From an uncultured Roseovarius sp. (GTDB lineage Bacteria > Pseudomonadota > Alphaproteobacteria > Rhodobacterales > Rhodobacteraceae): a stretch of 64,000 nucleotides of DNA. The stretch is taken from NCBI RefSeq assembly GCF_947489715.1, contig NZ_CANLER010000011.1, positions 62,001-126,000 on the forward strand, in the 5' to 3' direction. The position numbers and the translations under genes are program-made. Every line of letters begins with the position of its first letter. Within the stretch, counting starts at the first letter, position 1. The notes under the pieces are model-generated. The model was not told the DNA's origin and ran no database searches. It was given only the letters and a program-made list of their open reading frames with translations. This document shows positions 24,304 through 33,482 of this stretch, in pieces.

Positions 24304-25824
24304 TTACTTCCAATCGGCCTGCCACCAGCGGGCAAATTCATCCGGATGTGGCGTGAAGGACAGATCGGGAGAAAGGCCATAATTGACGTTGAAATTATAC
24401 ATCGGCATCCAATAAGCCTGTTCAGTGATCCGCTCAACCGCCTTGGCATAAAGCGCCTCACGCTCAGCGCGATCCGAAGAGGTGTCGGCCACCTTCAACC
24501 ATTCGGCGAGTTCCGGGTCCTGCACCAGATCATCAGCACCACCGCCAAAGAAGTTCGACAGGATAAAGACGACATCCCCAATCCCATAGCTGCCCCAGTT
24601 CGAGAAGAAGGCAGGAATTTCCTTGTTACGCCATTTGCCAATTCCTGCGGAATACTGCTGTTCATTCAGGTTCAGCGTGACACCGACATTGGCCAGATCA
24701 GCGGCGACGGCCTCGGCCGTTGGGCGCGGCATGGCGGCAAAGACCATCTCCAATTCGAACCCATCCGCATAGCCGGCATCGGCTAGAAGCGCCTTCGCCT
24801 TTTCGGGGTCGAACTCATACTGCGTCACATCCTGCATGCACCCGAATTGCGCCGGGTTGCAGGGTGTGTTCAGTACCTTTGAAGCCCCGCCAGCAAACGC
24901 ATCGACAATCGCACCCCGATTGGTGGCATGGATCAGCGCCTGACGCACCTTGGGATCGGCAACCGGGCTGTCGCCATTCAGAGCCTCAGGCGCAAACCCG
25001 ACATAGCCAATGCGCATGATCGGCGCACTGATAATCTGAACCCGGCTTTCCAGCTTGGCGGCCTGATCCGGCGGAATACGCCATATCCAATCCAGATCAC
25101 CAGCCATCAACTCGGCGTATTGTGTGTTCATTTCCGGGATCGAGCGCACGACAATCGTGTCAATGCCTGCCCCGCTTTTCGGGCTGCCCTCATAATGATC
25201 TTCGAAACGTTCCAGCACGTAACGCACGCCGGGCTCTTGCTCGACCAGACGATAGGGCCCAGTGCCAATAGGTGTGCGTGTCATTCCCTCGGAGCCGTTT
25301 TCCGCGAAGAACTCATGAGGATAGATCGGCAGCGCATCGGCCAACATTTCAACCGCGCCAGCGAAAGGTTTGGACATGTTGATGCGCACCTTGTCATCGG
25401 TCAGTTTTTCGACGCTTTCGATCCAGTCGACCGAGATCGAGTAACGGGTGCCATAGTCCGGATTGATAACCGTGGTCAGCGTGGTCACGACATCATCGGC
25501 CGTAAATGCAGCTCCATTGTGAAAGGTCACACCCGATCGCAAGGTAAATTCCATCGTCAGGGGACCGGTGAATTCCCAGCTTTCGGCCAAGGCAGGCAGG
25601 ATTTCTCCGGTGTCGAGGTTTTTGTAAAGCAACCCGTCATAGATATGCCGTGCGAGGATCAGACCTTCGCGACCGGCGATCTTATAGGTGTCGAGCGGTT
25701 CTGGTTCGGCGGCGAAGGCGACATTGAGCGTGTTGTCATCCTTGCCAGCCAGGGCAGGCTGGGCAAGGCCAAGCGATGCAGCCATCGCCAAAGCCAATGC
25801 TGATTTGAGTAATCCCTGCTTCAT
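24304..25824 (-). CDS. Peptide/opine-type ABC transporter substrate-binding protein (SBP family 5)
   Basis: Periplasmic binding protein of 506 residues, normal for family 5. The signal peptide MKQGLLKSALALAMAASLGL ends near LAGKDD. Family features: LAESWEFTGPLTMEFTLRSG, VTFHNGAAFTADDVV, PIGTGPYRLVEQEPG and the C-terminal YWMPMYN. It is the first gene of the operon, with a GGGAGA ribosome site. RidA lies upstream on the same strand. Ligands in this family include dipeptides, opines, glutathione and nickel; none can be assigned here. Confidence 0.92.
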   Translation of the reverse strand: MKQGLLKSALALAMAASLGLAQPALAGKDDNTLNVAFAAEPEPLDTYKIAGREGLILARHIYDGLLYKNLDTGEILPALAESWEFTGPLTMEFTLRSGVTFHNGAAFTADDVVTTLTTVINPDYGTRYSISVDWIESVEKLTDDKVRINMSKPFAGAVEMLADALPIYPHEFFAENGSEGMTRTPIGTGPYRLVEQEPGVRYVLERFEDHYEGSPKSGAGIDTIVVRSIPEMNTQYAELMAGDLDWIWRIPPDQAAKLESRVQIISAPIMRIGYVGFAPEALNGDSPVADPKVRQALIHATNRGAIVDAFAGGASKVLNTPCNPAQFGCMQDVTQYEFDPEKAKALLADAGYADGFELEMVFAAMPRPTAEAVAADLANVGVTLNLNEQQYSAGIGKWRNKEIPAFFSNWGSYGIGDVVFILSNFFGGGADDLVQDPELAEWLKVADTSSDRAEREALYAKAVERITEQAYWMPMYNFNVNYGLSPDLSFTPHPDEFARWWQADWK

Positions 25825-25968
25825 TTGGGTCTCCCATGTTGATCTAGTTTATGGTTCAGAGACGGCACTTGGCCGTGACATTATATTCTCGAAAGGATGA
25901 GATTATGAATGCCATCGGTCAAATAGAGCTGGCCTATGCGTGTCATAGGTCAGTCGTAGGCGGGTCTG

Positions 25969-26313
25969 TCAGCTGGCTGCGATGGCTATGACCTCGACGC
26001 TATAGTCTGGCGTGGCCAGTCTGGCCTCACCGCAGGCGCGGACAGCGGGCGCTGCGGGGTCAATCCAAGCATCGTAAACCGCATTCATTGCGTCAAAGTC
26101 GGACATGTCTGCCAGCCAAATGATCACTTGTAGCAGTTTCGATTTGTCAGACCCGACACTGTGTAACAAGCGGTCGACTTGTGCTAGACACTCTTGCGTC
26201 TGCGTGGTGATATCTGCACCGGCAGAGCCGACCTGCCCGGCCAGATAGACGGTGTCGCCGTGCACGACGACTTGGCTCATGCGGGTGCCGCGTTCGTAAT
26301 AGGTGATGCTCAT
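25969..26313 (-). CDS. RidA family protein (imine deaminase-like)
   Basis: Small cytoplasmic protein of 114 residues with the YjgF/YER057c/UK114 fold. RidA hydrolyses reactive enamine/imine intermediates made by PLP enzymes. The chain includes VVHGDTVYLAGQVG, TQTQECLAQVDRLL and the C-terminal CGEARLATPDYSVEVIAIA with the conserved arginine-containing EARLA segment. GGAGA precedes the ATG. It lies 144 bp upstream of the peptide transporter operon on the same strand and divergent from a LysR gene, suggesting co-control with amino-acid or opine breakdown. Confidence 0.9.
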   Translation of the reverse strand: MSITYYERGTRMSQVVVHGDTVYLAGQVGSAGADITTQTQECLAQVDRLLHSVGSDKSKLLQVIIWLADMSDFDAMNAVYDAWIDPAAPAVRACGEARLATPDYSVEVIAIAAS

Positions 26314-26482
26314 CGGTAGTCTCCATGTCTTGTTCTATGCGCTCACAGCAGTAGCGATCAGATATGGATGACGCTAGGTTCGAAACATGTATTCAATCAT
26401 AACTATTGGCTATGTTTGAAAGAAGTGAGTCAGTATAAAAAGAACATTGATGTCCTATTTATAAATTGGGAGACCTGATACA

Positions 26483-27406
26483 ATGGGGCTTGAGGATCTG
26501 AACTGGAACTTGCTGCGCACGTTCTATGTGATCGCGCAGGAACGCAGCATCACCGGTGCATCAAAGCGGCTTGGCATTTCGCAACCCTCGGTCAGCAGTG
26601 CACTACAGAAATTGGAGACGCAGTTGGATTGCCAACTGGTATTTCGCGACAGCCGCCATTTCGAACTGACCTTGCGCGGCGACAAGGTGTATACCGAATG
26701 CAGAGAGATGTTCCAGGGGGCCGACCGGATCGCCCGGCTGGCTGCGGACAAGTTGGACGAAGAACAGGGCGAGGTACGGTTCCAGATCATATCGAACCTC
26801 GTCTCACCGATGATTGATGAACTGATGCGCCTTTATCATCAACGCTACCCTTCGGTTCGATTTCATGTGGAAGTGCGCAACAGCCACGAGATTGTGCGCA
26901 ACATCTCGAAGCGGCATATCGGACTGGGCTTTTGCCTGCTGACCCGCCCGGTGCTGAACCTCGATTCCCTGCGGCTCTTTCGTGAAGAATTCTGCATCTT
27001 CTGCGGTGCCGAGCATCCTCTGTTTGGCCAACCGAACATCACCGAGCGTGAGTTGCGGCAAGAACCTTTCATCTCATTCACCTGTGCCACCGAGGGGATG
27101 GGGCTGGAACCAATGGCTGTGCTGAAAGCCAGCGCCAATCTAGGCCGCCGCATCTCGGGAACTAGTTCGAACCTGCGCGAGGTCAAGCGCATGATTGTGG
27201 CCGGGTTGGGCATTGGAATCCTGCCGCCGGATTCGGTGCAGCAGGACATCGACCAGGGCGTGCTGTGGCCGCTGCGGCTGACGGATCGCCCGATCGGGGC
27301 GGATGTGTTCCTGGTCCATGCGCCGATGGCAGAGCTGTCCGCCGCCGAGCGGCGTTTCGTCGAGGCCGCCGAGGAGTTGGTGCCGCTGTATCAGGAGGTC
27401 GAGTGA
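26483..27406 (+). CDS. LysR-family transcriptional regulator
   Basis: 307 residues, standard length. HTH at about residues 8-65 (FYVIAQERSITGASKRLGIS, then SSALQKLETQL), and an effector domain with VEVRNSHEIVRNISKRHIGL. It is divergent from ridA and the peptide-transport operon (170-bp gap), and its 3' end overlaps the 3' end of the opposite-strand cyclodeaminase gene by 16 bp. It probably controls one or both operons. The ribosome site GGGAGA supports the start. Confidence 0.9.
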   Translation: MGLEDLNWNLLRTFYVIAQERSITGASKRLGISQPSVSSALQKLETQLDCQLVFRDSRHFELTLRGDKVYTECREMFQGADRIARLAADKLDEEQGEVRFQIISNLVSPMIDELMRLYHQRYPSVRFHVEVRNSHEIVRNISKRHIGLGFCLLTRPVLNLDSLRLFREEFCIFCGAEHPLFGQPNITERELRQEPFISFTCATEGMGLEPMAVLKASANLGRRISGTSSNLREVKRMIVAGLGIGILPPDSVQQDIDQGVLWPLRLTDRPIGADVFLVHAPMAELSAAERRFVEAAEELVPLYQEVE

Positions 27407-28335
27407 CGCGCTGCCAACTCAGCAGCGGCCAGATCTTCCAATGACATTCCTGCAGATTTGAAAAGGGTTATGTCGGCATCGGAGCTGCGGCCCGGGTGAC
27501 GGCCCTGACACAGTTCTGCCAGATCGGCCTCAACTTGCATCAGATCAATCAGCCCCGCCTTTGCCGGCTGTGCCAGATCGCCGGATCGTGCGGCGCTTTC
27601 ATGATTGTCGACAAACAGCCGGGCCCGGCTGACCGCCTCGTCATCGCTTTCGCGCATGTCTTCACGGAACGACCCAACCAGATCCAGATGCGTGCCGGGC
27701 TGTAGCCAACGTCCTTCGATCAGCGGTTTGGTCGACGCCGTTGCAGCCGAGATCACGCAGGCCGACGCGCAGGCTGCGTCCAACGTGTCTGTCGCCCTCG
27801 CAGGCAAGCCGGCATCGCAGAGGTCTTGGGCGACATGGGTGGCGCTGTCTCTATTGCGCCCCCAGATTGCAATCTCGCTATAATCACGCTGGCGGGCATG
27901 GGCCATTGCAAGACTGCGAGAGAGCTGACCCGTCCCTACAATCAGTAACCTCGCAGCATCCTTGCGTGCCAAATAGTCTGCCGCCAAAGCCGAAGCCGCG
28001 GCTGTTCTGCGGGCAGTCAACACATCACCGTCCATAACGGCCCGCATCTGACCTGTTGCGCCGTCAAACAACATATAGCCTGCGTTGATCGTCGGGCGGC
28101 CATGCTGAGCGTTCTCGGGAAAAAACGTCACCACTTTGACCCCGATGGATTGCCCGGGCACCCAGGCGAGCATGATCAGAAGGGACGCCTCGCTGCCATC
28201 AGGTTGTGGCATCGACAGAACCTGGCGCGGCGGTGCCTCGACCGCATTGCGGATGAACCAATTGCGTAACTCGGCGATCAGCGCGTCCCAGTCCAGCGCA
28301 GTTTCAAGCTGGGCATGATCCAACAGATCAGTCAC
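27391..28335 (-). CDS. Ornithine cyclodeaminase / mu-crystallin family protein
   Basis: NAD(P)-dependent enzyme of 314 residues. Family members include ornithine cyclodeaminase, alanine dehydrogenase, ketimine reductases and the ectoine-pathway EutC. Rossmann region near AARLLIVGTGQLSRSLAMAH (the usual GxGxQ/A motif, here GTGQLS), then ATASTKPLIEGRWLQPGTHL and DLVGSFREDMRESDDEAV are family hallmarks. The GTG at 28335 is chosen because GGAGAGG lies just upstream and it overlaps the preceding stop codon; an ATG at 28359 is an alternative. Last gene of the TRAP-amidohydrolase operon; substrate not readable. Confidence 0.88.
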   Translation of the reverse strand: MTDLLDHAQLETALDWDALIAELRNWFIRNAVEAPPRQVLSMPQPDGSEASLLIMLAWVPGQSIGVKVVTFFPENAQHGRPTINAGYMLFDGATGQMRAVMDGDVLTARRTAAASALAADYLARKDAARLLIVGTGQLSRSLAMAHARQRDYSEIAIWGRNRDSATHVAQDLCDAGLPARATDTLDAACASACVISAATASTKPLIEGRWLQPGTHLDLVGSFREDMRESDDEAVSRARLFVDNHESAARSGDLAQPAKAGLIDLMQVEADLAELCQGRHPGRSSDADITLFKSAGMSLEDLAAAELAARHSTS

Positions 28336-29575
28336 GGTCGGCCCTCTCCACAACAGCATGCAGAAGGATGTTCAGGCCCGCCTCAAAATCAGAGGGCTCG
28401 CAATGTTCTTCGTTGTTATGGGTGATACCATTCTTGCAGGGGGCAAAGATCATGGCTGTCGGGCAATGGGTGGCCAGAAAATAGGCATCATGCCCGGCCT
28501 GAGATTGAATATCGCGCCAGTTCACATCCAGCCGCATGGCGTGTCGACGCAGGCTGTCGATCAACTCGGCGTCGAAAATATCGCCGCCCCATTCCCATTC
28601 ATCCTCGATCCGGGCCGTGCAGCCCGCCATGGCAGCAGTTTGATCCAGACAGCGGCGCATCTTTTCGGCCATCACGCGGGTGGTGATGGGATCGGGGTGA
28701 CGCACGTCGCAAACCGCCTCGGCCACATCCGACAGGATACCCGGCTTGTTGGGCCAGGCGGTCAATCGCGCGCCCGTGGCCTTGCCGTCATGCACGGCGT
28801 AGTCCCAGCCGATATCATCCACGGCCGTCAACCACCGGGCCCCGGCCACCAAAGCGTTATGGCGTAAATCCATTGGCGTCGGACCGGTATGCGCCGTCTT
28901 GCCCGCAAAAGATGCCCGCAGGCCCCGCACCGGATAACCGCCAGTAACGATCCCAACATCTCGGCCCTCGGTATCCAGGATCGGACCCTGTTCGATATGA
29001 AGCTCGAAATAGGCGTCGATCTCACCCGCCTTGCAGGGGCGCTCACCCTTGTATCCGATCCGCTCCAACTCATCCCCGAACCGTGCACCATCGTCACTGA
29101 TCAGATCGTGCACCCAATCACGGTCATATGTGCCGACAAAACAGCCCGAGGCGACCATAGGCGGCGAAAACCGCGCGCCTTCTTCGTTGGTCCAATCCAC
29201 CACCACCAGCGGGCGGCGTGTGACATGGCCCGCATCATTCAGGGTGCGTATTACCTCAAGCCCGGCGAGCACACCGGCAATGCCATCATAGCGCCCGCCA
29301 TTGATCTGTGTGTCCAGATGGCTGCCGATCAAGATCGGAGGCAGGCCATTGTCCTGCCCGTCGCGCTGCCCGAAGATCGAACCGCATTCATCCACCTCAA
29401 CGCTCAGACCGGCCTCTTTGCACCAGGTTACGAAAAGATCGCGCATCTCGCGATCCGTATCGCTGAGTGTCAGACGGGACAGCCCGCCTGGACGCCCGGT
29501 GCCGATGCATGCTGACGCCTCAATTGTGGACCAGAAGCGATTAAGATCGGCGCGCGTGTCGAGAGAGTAAGACAT
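28328..29575 (-). CDS. M20-family Zn hydrolase (N-carbamoyl-L-amino acid hydrolase / allantoate amidohydrolase type)
   Basis: Cytoplasmic di-metal amidase of 415 residues. It shows the HyuC/AllC metal-site motifs: GSHLDTQINGGRYDGIAGVL (His and Asp ligands), VVDWTNEEGARFSPPMVASG (Glu-Glu) and the dimerisation region GLRASFAGKTAHTGPTPMDL, ending with the C-terminal histidine region TAMIFAPCKNGITHNNEEHC. Such enzymes cleave N-carbamoyl or ureido groups. The start is ATG 29575 with AAGAAGGAAA just upstream, not the in-frame ATG at 29611. It overlaps the cyclodeaminase start and follows the TRAP permease by 32 bp, implying uptake and deblocking of an N-substituted amino acid. Confidence 0.9.
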   Translation of the reverse strand: MSYSLDTRADLNRFWSTIEASACIGTGRPGGLSRLTLSDTDREMRDLFVTWCKEAGLSVEVDECGSIFGQRDGQDNGLPPILIGSHLDTQINGGRYDGIAGVLAGLEVIRTLNDAGHVTRRPLVVVDWTNEEGARFSPPMVASGCFVGTYDRDWVHDLISDDGARFGDELERIGYKGERPCKAGEIDAYFELHIEQGPILDTEGRDVGIVTGGYPVRGLRASFAGKTAHTGPTPMDLRHNALVAGARWLTAVDDIGWDYAVHDGKATGARLTAWPNKPGILSDVAEAVCDVRHPDPITTRVMAEKMRRCLDQTAAMAGCTARIEDEWEWGGDIFDAELIDSLRRHAMRLDVNWRDIQSQAGHDAYFLATHCPTAMIFAPCKNGITHNNEEHCEPSDFEAGLNILLHAVVERADRD

Positions 29576-29607
29576 TGGATTTCCTTCTTTATTATTGGCC
29601 CTAATGG

Positions 29608-30891
29608 TCATTGCATGAGGTCATTGAGGCCAGTGACCAACCCCGGCACGAGGATCATCAGGATAAGCACAGCCACCATCACGCCAAGGAACGGAATCAG
29701 ATGGCCAAAGGCCCGCGACATCGGGATACCCGCCACGCGGCAGGCTGCCATCAGGTCAATGCCAAGCGGCGGCGTATTGGCCCCGATGGCCAGATTGACC
29801 GTGAGCAGGATGCCAAAATAGACCGGATCAATGCCGTAGTGACCAAGAATGGGTAGAAAGACCGGCGCGAGGATCAGGATGATGGCGATGGATTCCATGA
29901 ATGTGCCCAACACCAGCAAAACCGCCATCATCAGCAGCAGGGCCACGATACGGCTGTCCGTGGTCTGAGTGATGCCAGCGACAGCCAGTTGCGGCACCCG
30001 TTCAGCGGCCAGAATCCAGCCAAAGACCGATGCAGCGGCAATGACCAGCAGGATTGCACCGGTGGTTTCAGTGGTGTCGCGCAAAAGCCTGAAGATCGTC
30101 CGCAGGTTCAGACTACGATAGACGAACACCCCAACAAAAAGCGCGTAGGCCACACCGATGCCCGCCGCCTCGGTCGGGGTGAAGATACCGCTGCGGATGC
30201 CACCGACGATGATGACCGGGGCCAACAGGGCAAGCGCCGCATCCTTGGCCGCCGCAGCCAACCGGGCGCGATCGAAGGGCTCTCCTCCGCTCCAACCAAA
30301 GCGCCGGGATTGAACCCAGGCCACCAGCATCAGCCCAAGGCCCAGCAACAGGCCCGGCACGATACCCCCAACAAACAACTGACCGACGGAACTGTTAGTG
30401 ACCGTGCCATAGACAATCAGCACAATGGAGGGCGGAATGACAGTGCCCAGCGACCCCGCGCAGCCCAGTGCCGCAGCACTGAACCCGGGATCATAGCCGC
30501 GCTCGCGCATGGCGGGTAGCATCATAGTGCCAATGGCAACGACGTCAGCCACGCCGGATCCCGAAAGCGATCCAAAAAGCATGCAGGCGATGATCATCAC
30601 AATCGCCATGCCGCCAGTGCGTTGGCCCACCAAGGCCGCACAGAGCGCGATGATACGCGGGGCCAACCCGCCATGGACCATCAAAAGCCCCGCCAACAAA
30701 AACAGAGGGATCGCCAGCAGCGTAAAACTGTCAATCCCGGCCACCGCCCGCTGCGCCACGACGATCATCGGCGCCGTGTCGGCAATTAGCAGGTAAACGA
30801 CCGAGGACAGCCCAAGGGCCACGGCAATCGGCGCATCGATCAGCAAAAGCAGGACAAAGGCGACAAGCAGAAAGACCAGTGCAAGGCTCAT
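29608..30891 (-). CDS. TRAP transporter large permease (DctM)
   Basis: Standard-length DctM, 427 residues, with about twelve spans and typical segments LAIPLFLLAGLLMVHGG, GSLGTVIPPSIVLIVYGTVT and NLAIGANTPPLGIDLMAACR. The ATG at 30891 overlaps the DctQ stop codon as ATGA; a GTG three codons upstream is less likely. Its operon continues into the amidohydrolase and cyclodeaminase genes, so the transporter probably imports their substrate. Confidence 0.93.
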   Translation of the reverse strand: MSLALVFLLVAFVLLLLIDAPIAVALGLSSVVYLLIADTAPMIVVAQRAVAGIDSFTLLAIPLFLLAGLLMVHGGLAPRIIALCAALVGQRTGGMAIVMIIACMLFGSLSGSGVADVVAIGTMMLPAMRERGYDPGFSAAALGCAGSLGTVIPPSIVLIVYGTVTNSSVGQLFVGGIVPGLLLGLGLMLVAWVQSRRFGWSGGEPFDRARLAAAAKDAALALLAPVIIVGGIRSGIFTPTEAAGIGVAYALFVGVFVYRSLNLRTIFRLLRDTTETTGAILLVIAAASVFGWILAAERVPQLAVAGITQTTDSRIVALLLMMAVLLVLGTFMESIAIILILAPVFLPILGHYGIDPVYFGILLTVNLAIGANTPPLGIDLMAACRVAGIPMSRAFGHLIPFLGVMVAVLILMILVPGLVTGLNDLMQ

Positions 30892-31361
30892 TTGCGCCAC
30901 CCCCCCAAAGCCAGAACCAGCAGCGACATCGCGCAGCTGACCGGCACCGAAAGATAGAACAGGCCCACCGGCAGGCTGAGCGCGGTGGTGGTATGCGACC
31001 AGGTGATGTCAGCCAGCCGTGCGCCATTGATGCCCAACACCACAAGGAACACAGCAGTCGCGACGGCAGAGAGCCCCTGCACCACCTGCCGTGGGCGCGG
31101 GGCGGTTATCAGCAAATCAGTCAGCCCGGCGCGAAAATGCCCGCCCCGCCAGAACGCCGAGATGGCACCGATAAAGGTCAGCCACACCAGCAGCAGGCGT
31201 GGCAATTCTTCGGCCCAAGGCGGCGTTTGACCCAACAGGTAGCGCGAGGCAACGACATAAACGACGATGCTAGAAAATCCGGCCACCAATGCCGCCCCCA
31301 GCCAGCGAACCGCCGTATCGACCCCCGCCCCCAGGCGTGTATGCCGCCCGGTCTCATCCAT
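30888..31361 (-). CDS. TRAP transporter small permease (DctQ)
   Basis: Four-span membrane protein, about 157 residues from ATG 31361 (MDETGRHTRLGAG). Typical DctQ features are VVYVVASRYLLGQTPPWAEE and FRAGLTDLLITAPRPRQV. The start overlaps the end of the cupin gene by 8 bp; an ATG at 31376 is also possible. Works with the DctM and DctP subunits of the same operon. Confidence 0.9.
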   Translation of the reverse strand: MDETGRHTRLGAGVDTAVRWLGAALVAGFSSIVVYVVASRYLLGQTPPWAEELPRLLLVWLTFIGAISAFWRGGHFRAGLTDLLITAPRPRQVVQGLSAVATAVFLVVLGINGARLADITWSHTTTALSLPVGLFYLSVPVSCAMSLLVLALGGWRK

Positions 31362-31734
31362 TGGCGAACCCGCCATCGGGGCCACGGCACAACATGCACT
31401 CATCACAGTAGACAGCCACCACGACCCATTCGTCCGACAGCACTTCGACCTCATGTTTCAGCCCAGGCGGCAACCGCAATGCCGTGCCCTCGGTCATTTC
31501 GAATTCTTCGCCCCCGGCGCGCAACACCGCTCGCCCTTTCAGCGTCAGAGTCACCTCATCGCGCGGATGGCTGTGGGGTTGCGAGCGAGCCCCTTTGCGC
31601 CCCGTGGTTACAGTGAGTTTCAGAAACCCTTCACCGCGTTCGGCAGGCGAAAACAAAACTTTCTGGCTGAAATCGTAGAGTTGCAGCGGTTCGACCGATG
31701 CAACTTGCTTCACCTCAGGGCGCGGGGGCGTCAT
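31354..31734 (-). CDS. Cupin-domain protein
   Basis: Single-domain cupin of 126 residues. The first cupin motif is degenerate (SQPHSHPRDEVTLTLKGRAV, keeping two His and the Glu position) and the second reads LRLPPGLKHEVEVL. Small cupins of this kind bind a metal and act as sensors or isomerases. It is inserted between the TRAP binding protein (4-bp ATGA overlap) and DctQ genes, so it is fully part of the operon. Perhaps it processes or senses the imported substrate; that is inference. Confidence 0.88.
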   Translation of the reverse strand: MTPPRPEVKQVASVEPLQLYDFSQKVLFSPAERGEGFLKLTVTTGRKGARSQPHSHPRDEVTLTLKGRAVLRAGGEEFEMTEGTALRLPPGLKHEVEVLSDEWVVVAVYCDECMLCRGPDGGFANG

Positions 31735-32708
31735 TTGCGATAGCCATCCAGAATGCCCAGCAATTCGGGGCCGAACACCTCAGCTTGCGCGCTCCAGACA
31801 GGTTCCACCGCCGTGACAAAGGCGGCCTTGTCCACGTCGTTGAAATGCATGCCCTTGTCCTGCAGCGCCTCAACCAAATCGGCTTCGGCTTGCGCCGCCA
31901 TCGCGCGCTGTTCTTCGGCCCAGTGTTGAGCAGCCTGGCGAATGACGGCCTGATCCTCAGGCGAAATCTGGTCCCAGGTGGATTTCGCCACCGTCAGGCT
32001 GGCTGCGCCAAAGATATGCTGGCTGAGCGAAACATACTTCTGCACTTCGAAGAACGATGCCGCATCGATGATCGACAGGGGATTCTCCTGTGCATCAAAC
32101 AACCCCTGTTGCAGGGCCGAATAAAGCTCGCCAAAGGACAGGGGTGCCGGTTCGGCCCCAAGACCTTCGAACGTGGCCAACCGGACCTTGTCCGGGGTCA
32201 CGCGGATTTTCAGCCCGGCCAGGTCGGCGGGCGTTTCAATTGGGCGTTCATTGTTGGTAATGTTGCGGAACCCGGTTTCCCACCAAGACAGTACCACCAG
32301 CCCATTGGGCTCAAGCAGGGCTTCCAGAGCATCCCCCAGATCGGCATCCAGCGCGGTAAAGGCCTGCTCCCGCGAGGTCCAGGCATAGGGCATTTCGATG
32401 ATGCCCATCTTAGGCTCGATATATTGGAACGAGCCGCTGCCGATCACCCCGGCCTGAACCGATCCGAACTGCATCCCCTCAATCACGTCTTTCTCGCTGC
32501 CAAGTTGGCCCGAGGCAAAAACCTCGACCGTCACCCTGCCTTCGGTTCCGGTAGAAACCTCGTCAGCAAAGCCGATTGCGGCCACGTGCCAGCTATGCGC
32601 CTCGGGCAAAACATGGCCCAGGCGGAGGGTTGTTTCGGCCGACGCCATTGTGGCGAAAATCGACACAACAGCCGCGCCCAAACTGAGGGATTTGGATAGG
32701 AAAGACAT
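31731..32708 (-). CDS. TRAP transporter substrate-binding protein (DctP)
   Basis: Periplasmic binding protein of 325 residues with signal peptide MSFLSKSLSLGAAVVSIFAT ending MASA. DctP features include LRLGHVLPEAHSWHVAAIGF, FASGQLGSEKDVIEGMQFGS, LAGLKIRVTPDKVRLATFEG with the conserved arginine that holds the carboxylate of the ligand, and FGELYSALQQGLFDAQENPL. First gene of a six-gene operon (DctP, cupin, DctQ, DctM, M20 amidohydrolase, cyclodeaminase). Ribosome site GGAGA. Confidence 0.93.
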   Translation of the reverse strand: MSFLSKSLSLGAAVVSIFATMASAETTLRLGHVLPEAHSWHVAAIGFADEVSTGTEGRVTVEVFASGQLGSEKDVIEGMQFGSVQAGVIGSGSFQYIEPKMGIIEMPYAWTSREQAFTALDADLGDALEALLEPNGLVVLSWWETGFRNITNNERPIETPADLAGLKIRVTPDKVRLATFEGLGAEPAPLSFGELYSALQQGLFDAQENPLSIIDAASFFEVQKYVSLSQHIFGAASLTVAKSTWDQISPEDQAVIRQAAQHWAEEQRAMAAQAEADLVEALQDKGMHFNDVDKAAFVTAVEPVWSAQAEVFGPELLGILDGYRK

Positions 32709-33072
32709 GACGAAATCTCCGATTGATTGAATCTGTGAAGATTGAAACGTCTTGTTGGAAGCGGCGCAAATAGGCAGGGTCTATGGATGCCAGAGGGGAT
32801 GGCCATGCTATCGCAAAGCAGCTTTCGGTAGACTACTATTTTTGGAGTTTTTCATTGGTCTACGACACGACGCTCGTGACATCTTTGTCGTTTTAGACGC
32901 CACATAAATGGCACAGAAGCACTGTTTTTGAACTGATGGAAGCAACCATTCATCCGATGTGCAGCATATTGCTCCTTAGGGCTCCTTTCCTTGTTCGCCG
33001 CTTGGGGAACGAACCGCTGCTAATCCGATCGAGGTTTGCAGAAACAAGTCGCCAACTCAGGCGATCGACCCC
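32709..33072. other. Promoter region of the TRAP/amidohydrolase operon
   Basis: No gene is supported. An inverted repeat GTAGAC (32828-32833) / GTCTAC (32858-32863) with a 24-bp AT-rich spacer is a candidate regulator site about 120-155 bp upstream of the binding protein start. No canonical promoter was picked out with confidence. Confidence 0.4.
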
Positions 33073-33360
33073 CTACTGCCTTGGATGTGCAGTTCTTTTT
33101 TGATCGGAAGAACGAGAGTTTTTCCAGATGCCATAGAGACTGATGAAGACCCAGAAGATCTCGATCAGGAAGGCTGATAGATTGAATTTGAAATACAGCG
33201 AAAACAGGATCAATGCCGCACCGATAAAATTCAGTGCTGAATACCAGACCTGATCACTGCGCACTTTGCCTAGCTGCAAAAGCATGTAGGTCGTGACGAT
33301 TGTAGCTGCCCCTATCGAGCCAAGGATATCTGGCGTAGTAAGACTGTCAATTGTGGCCAA
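33073..33360 (-). CDS. Small membrane protein, CBU_0592-like
   Basis: 95 residues with about three hydrophobic spans (DILGSIGAATIVTTYMLLQL; WYSALNFIGAALILFSLYF; SAFLIEIFWVFISLYGIW). This layout, including the NFIGA and EIFWVFISLYGIW segments, matches a family of small bacterial membrane proteins of unknown role annotated as CBU_0592 family. The first codon is TTG at 33360, preceded by GGAAGGGG at a fitting distance. It stands alone on the minus strand. Confidence 0.78.
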   Translation of the reverse strand: MATIDSLTTPDILGSIGAATIVTTYMLLQLGKVRSDQVWYSALNFIGAALILFSLYFKFNLSAFLIEIFWVFISLYGIWKNSRSSDQKRTAHPRQ

Positions 33361-33482
33361 TTTGATGCCCCTTCCGTTTTGAGCTATTGTTGTTTGAGCT
33401 CATGGTTGCTTGTTGCGCCAATCCTTTGGCCCGAGCCGCACCTGTTGTTGGGCGGTGCATTTTACGGCTGCTCACTCACTTT

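Noticed and set aside
24928..25803. Plus-strand frame of 291 codons
   Set aside because: Antisense of the peptide-binding protein gene, with no recognisable features.
30879..32699. Plus-strand frames of 245 and 333 codons
   Set aside because: Antisense shadows of the TRAP small permease, cupin and binding protein genes.
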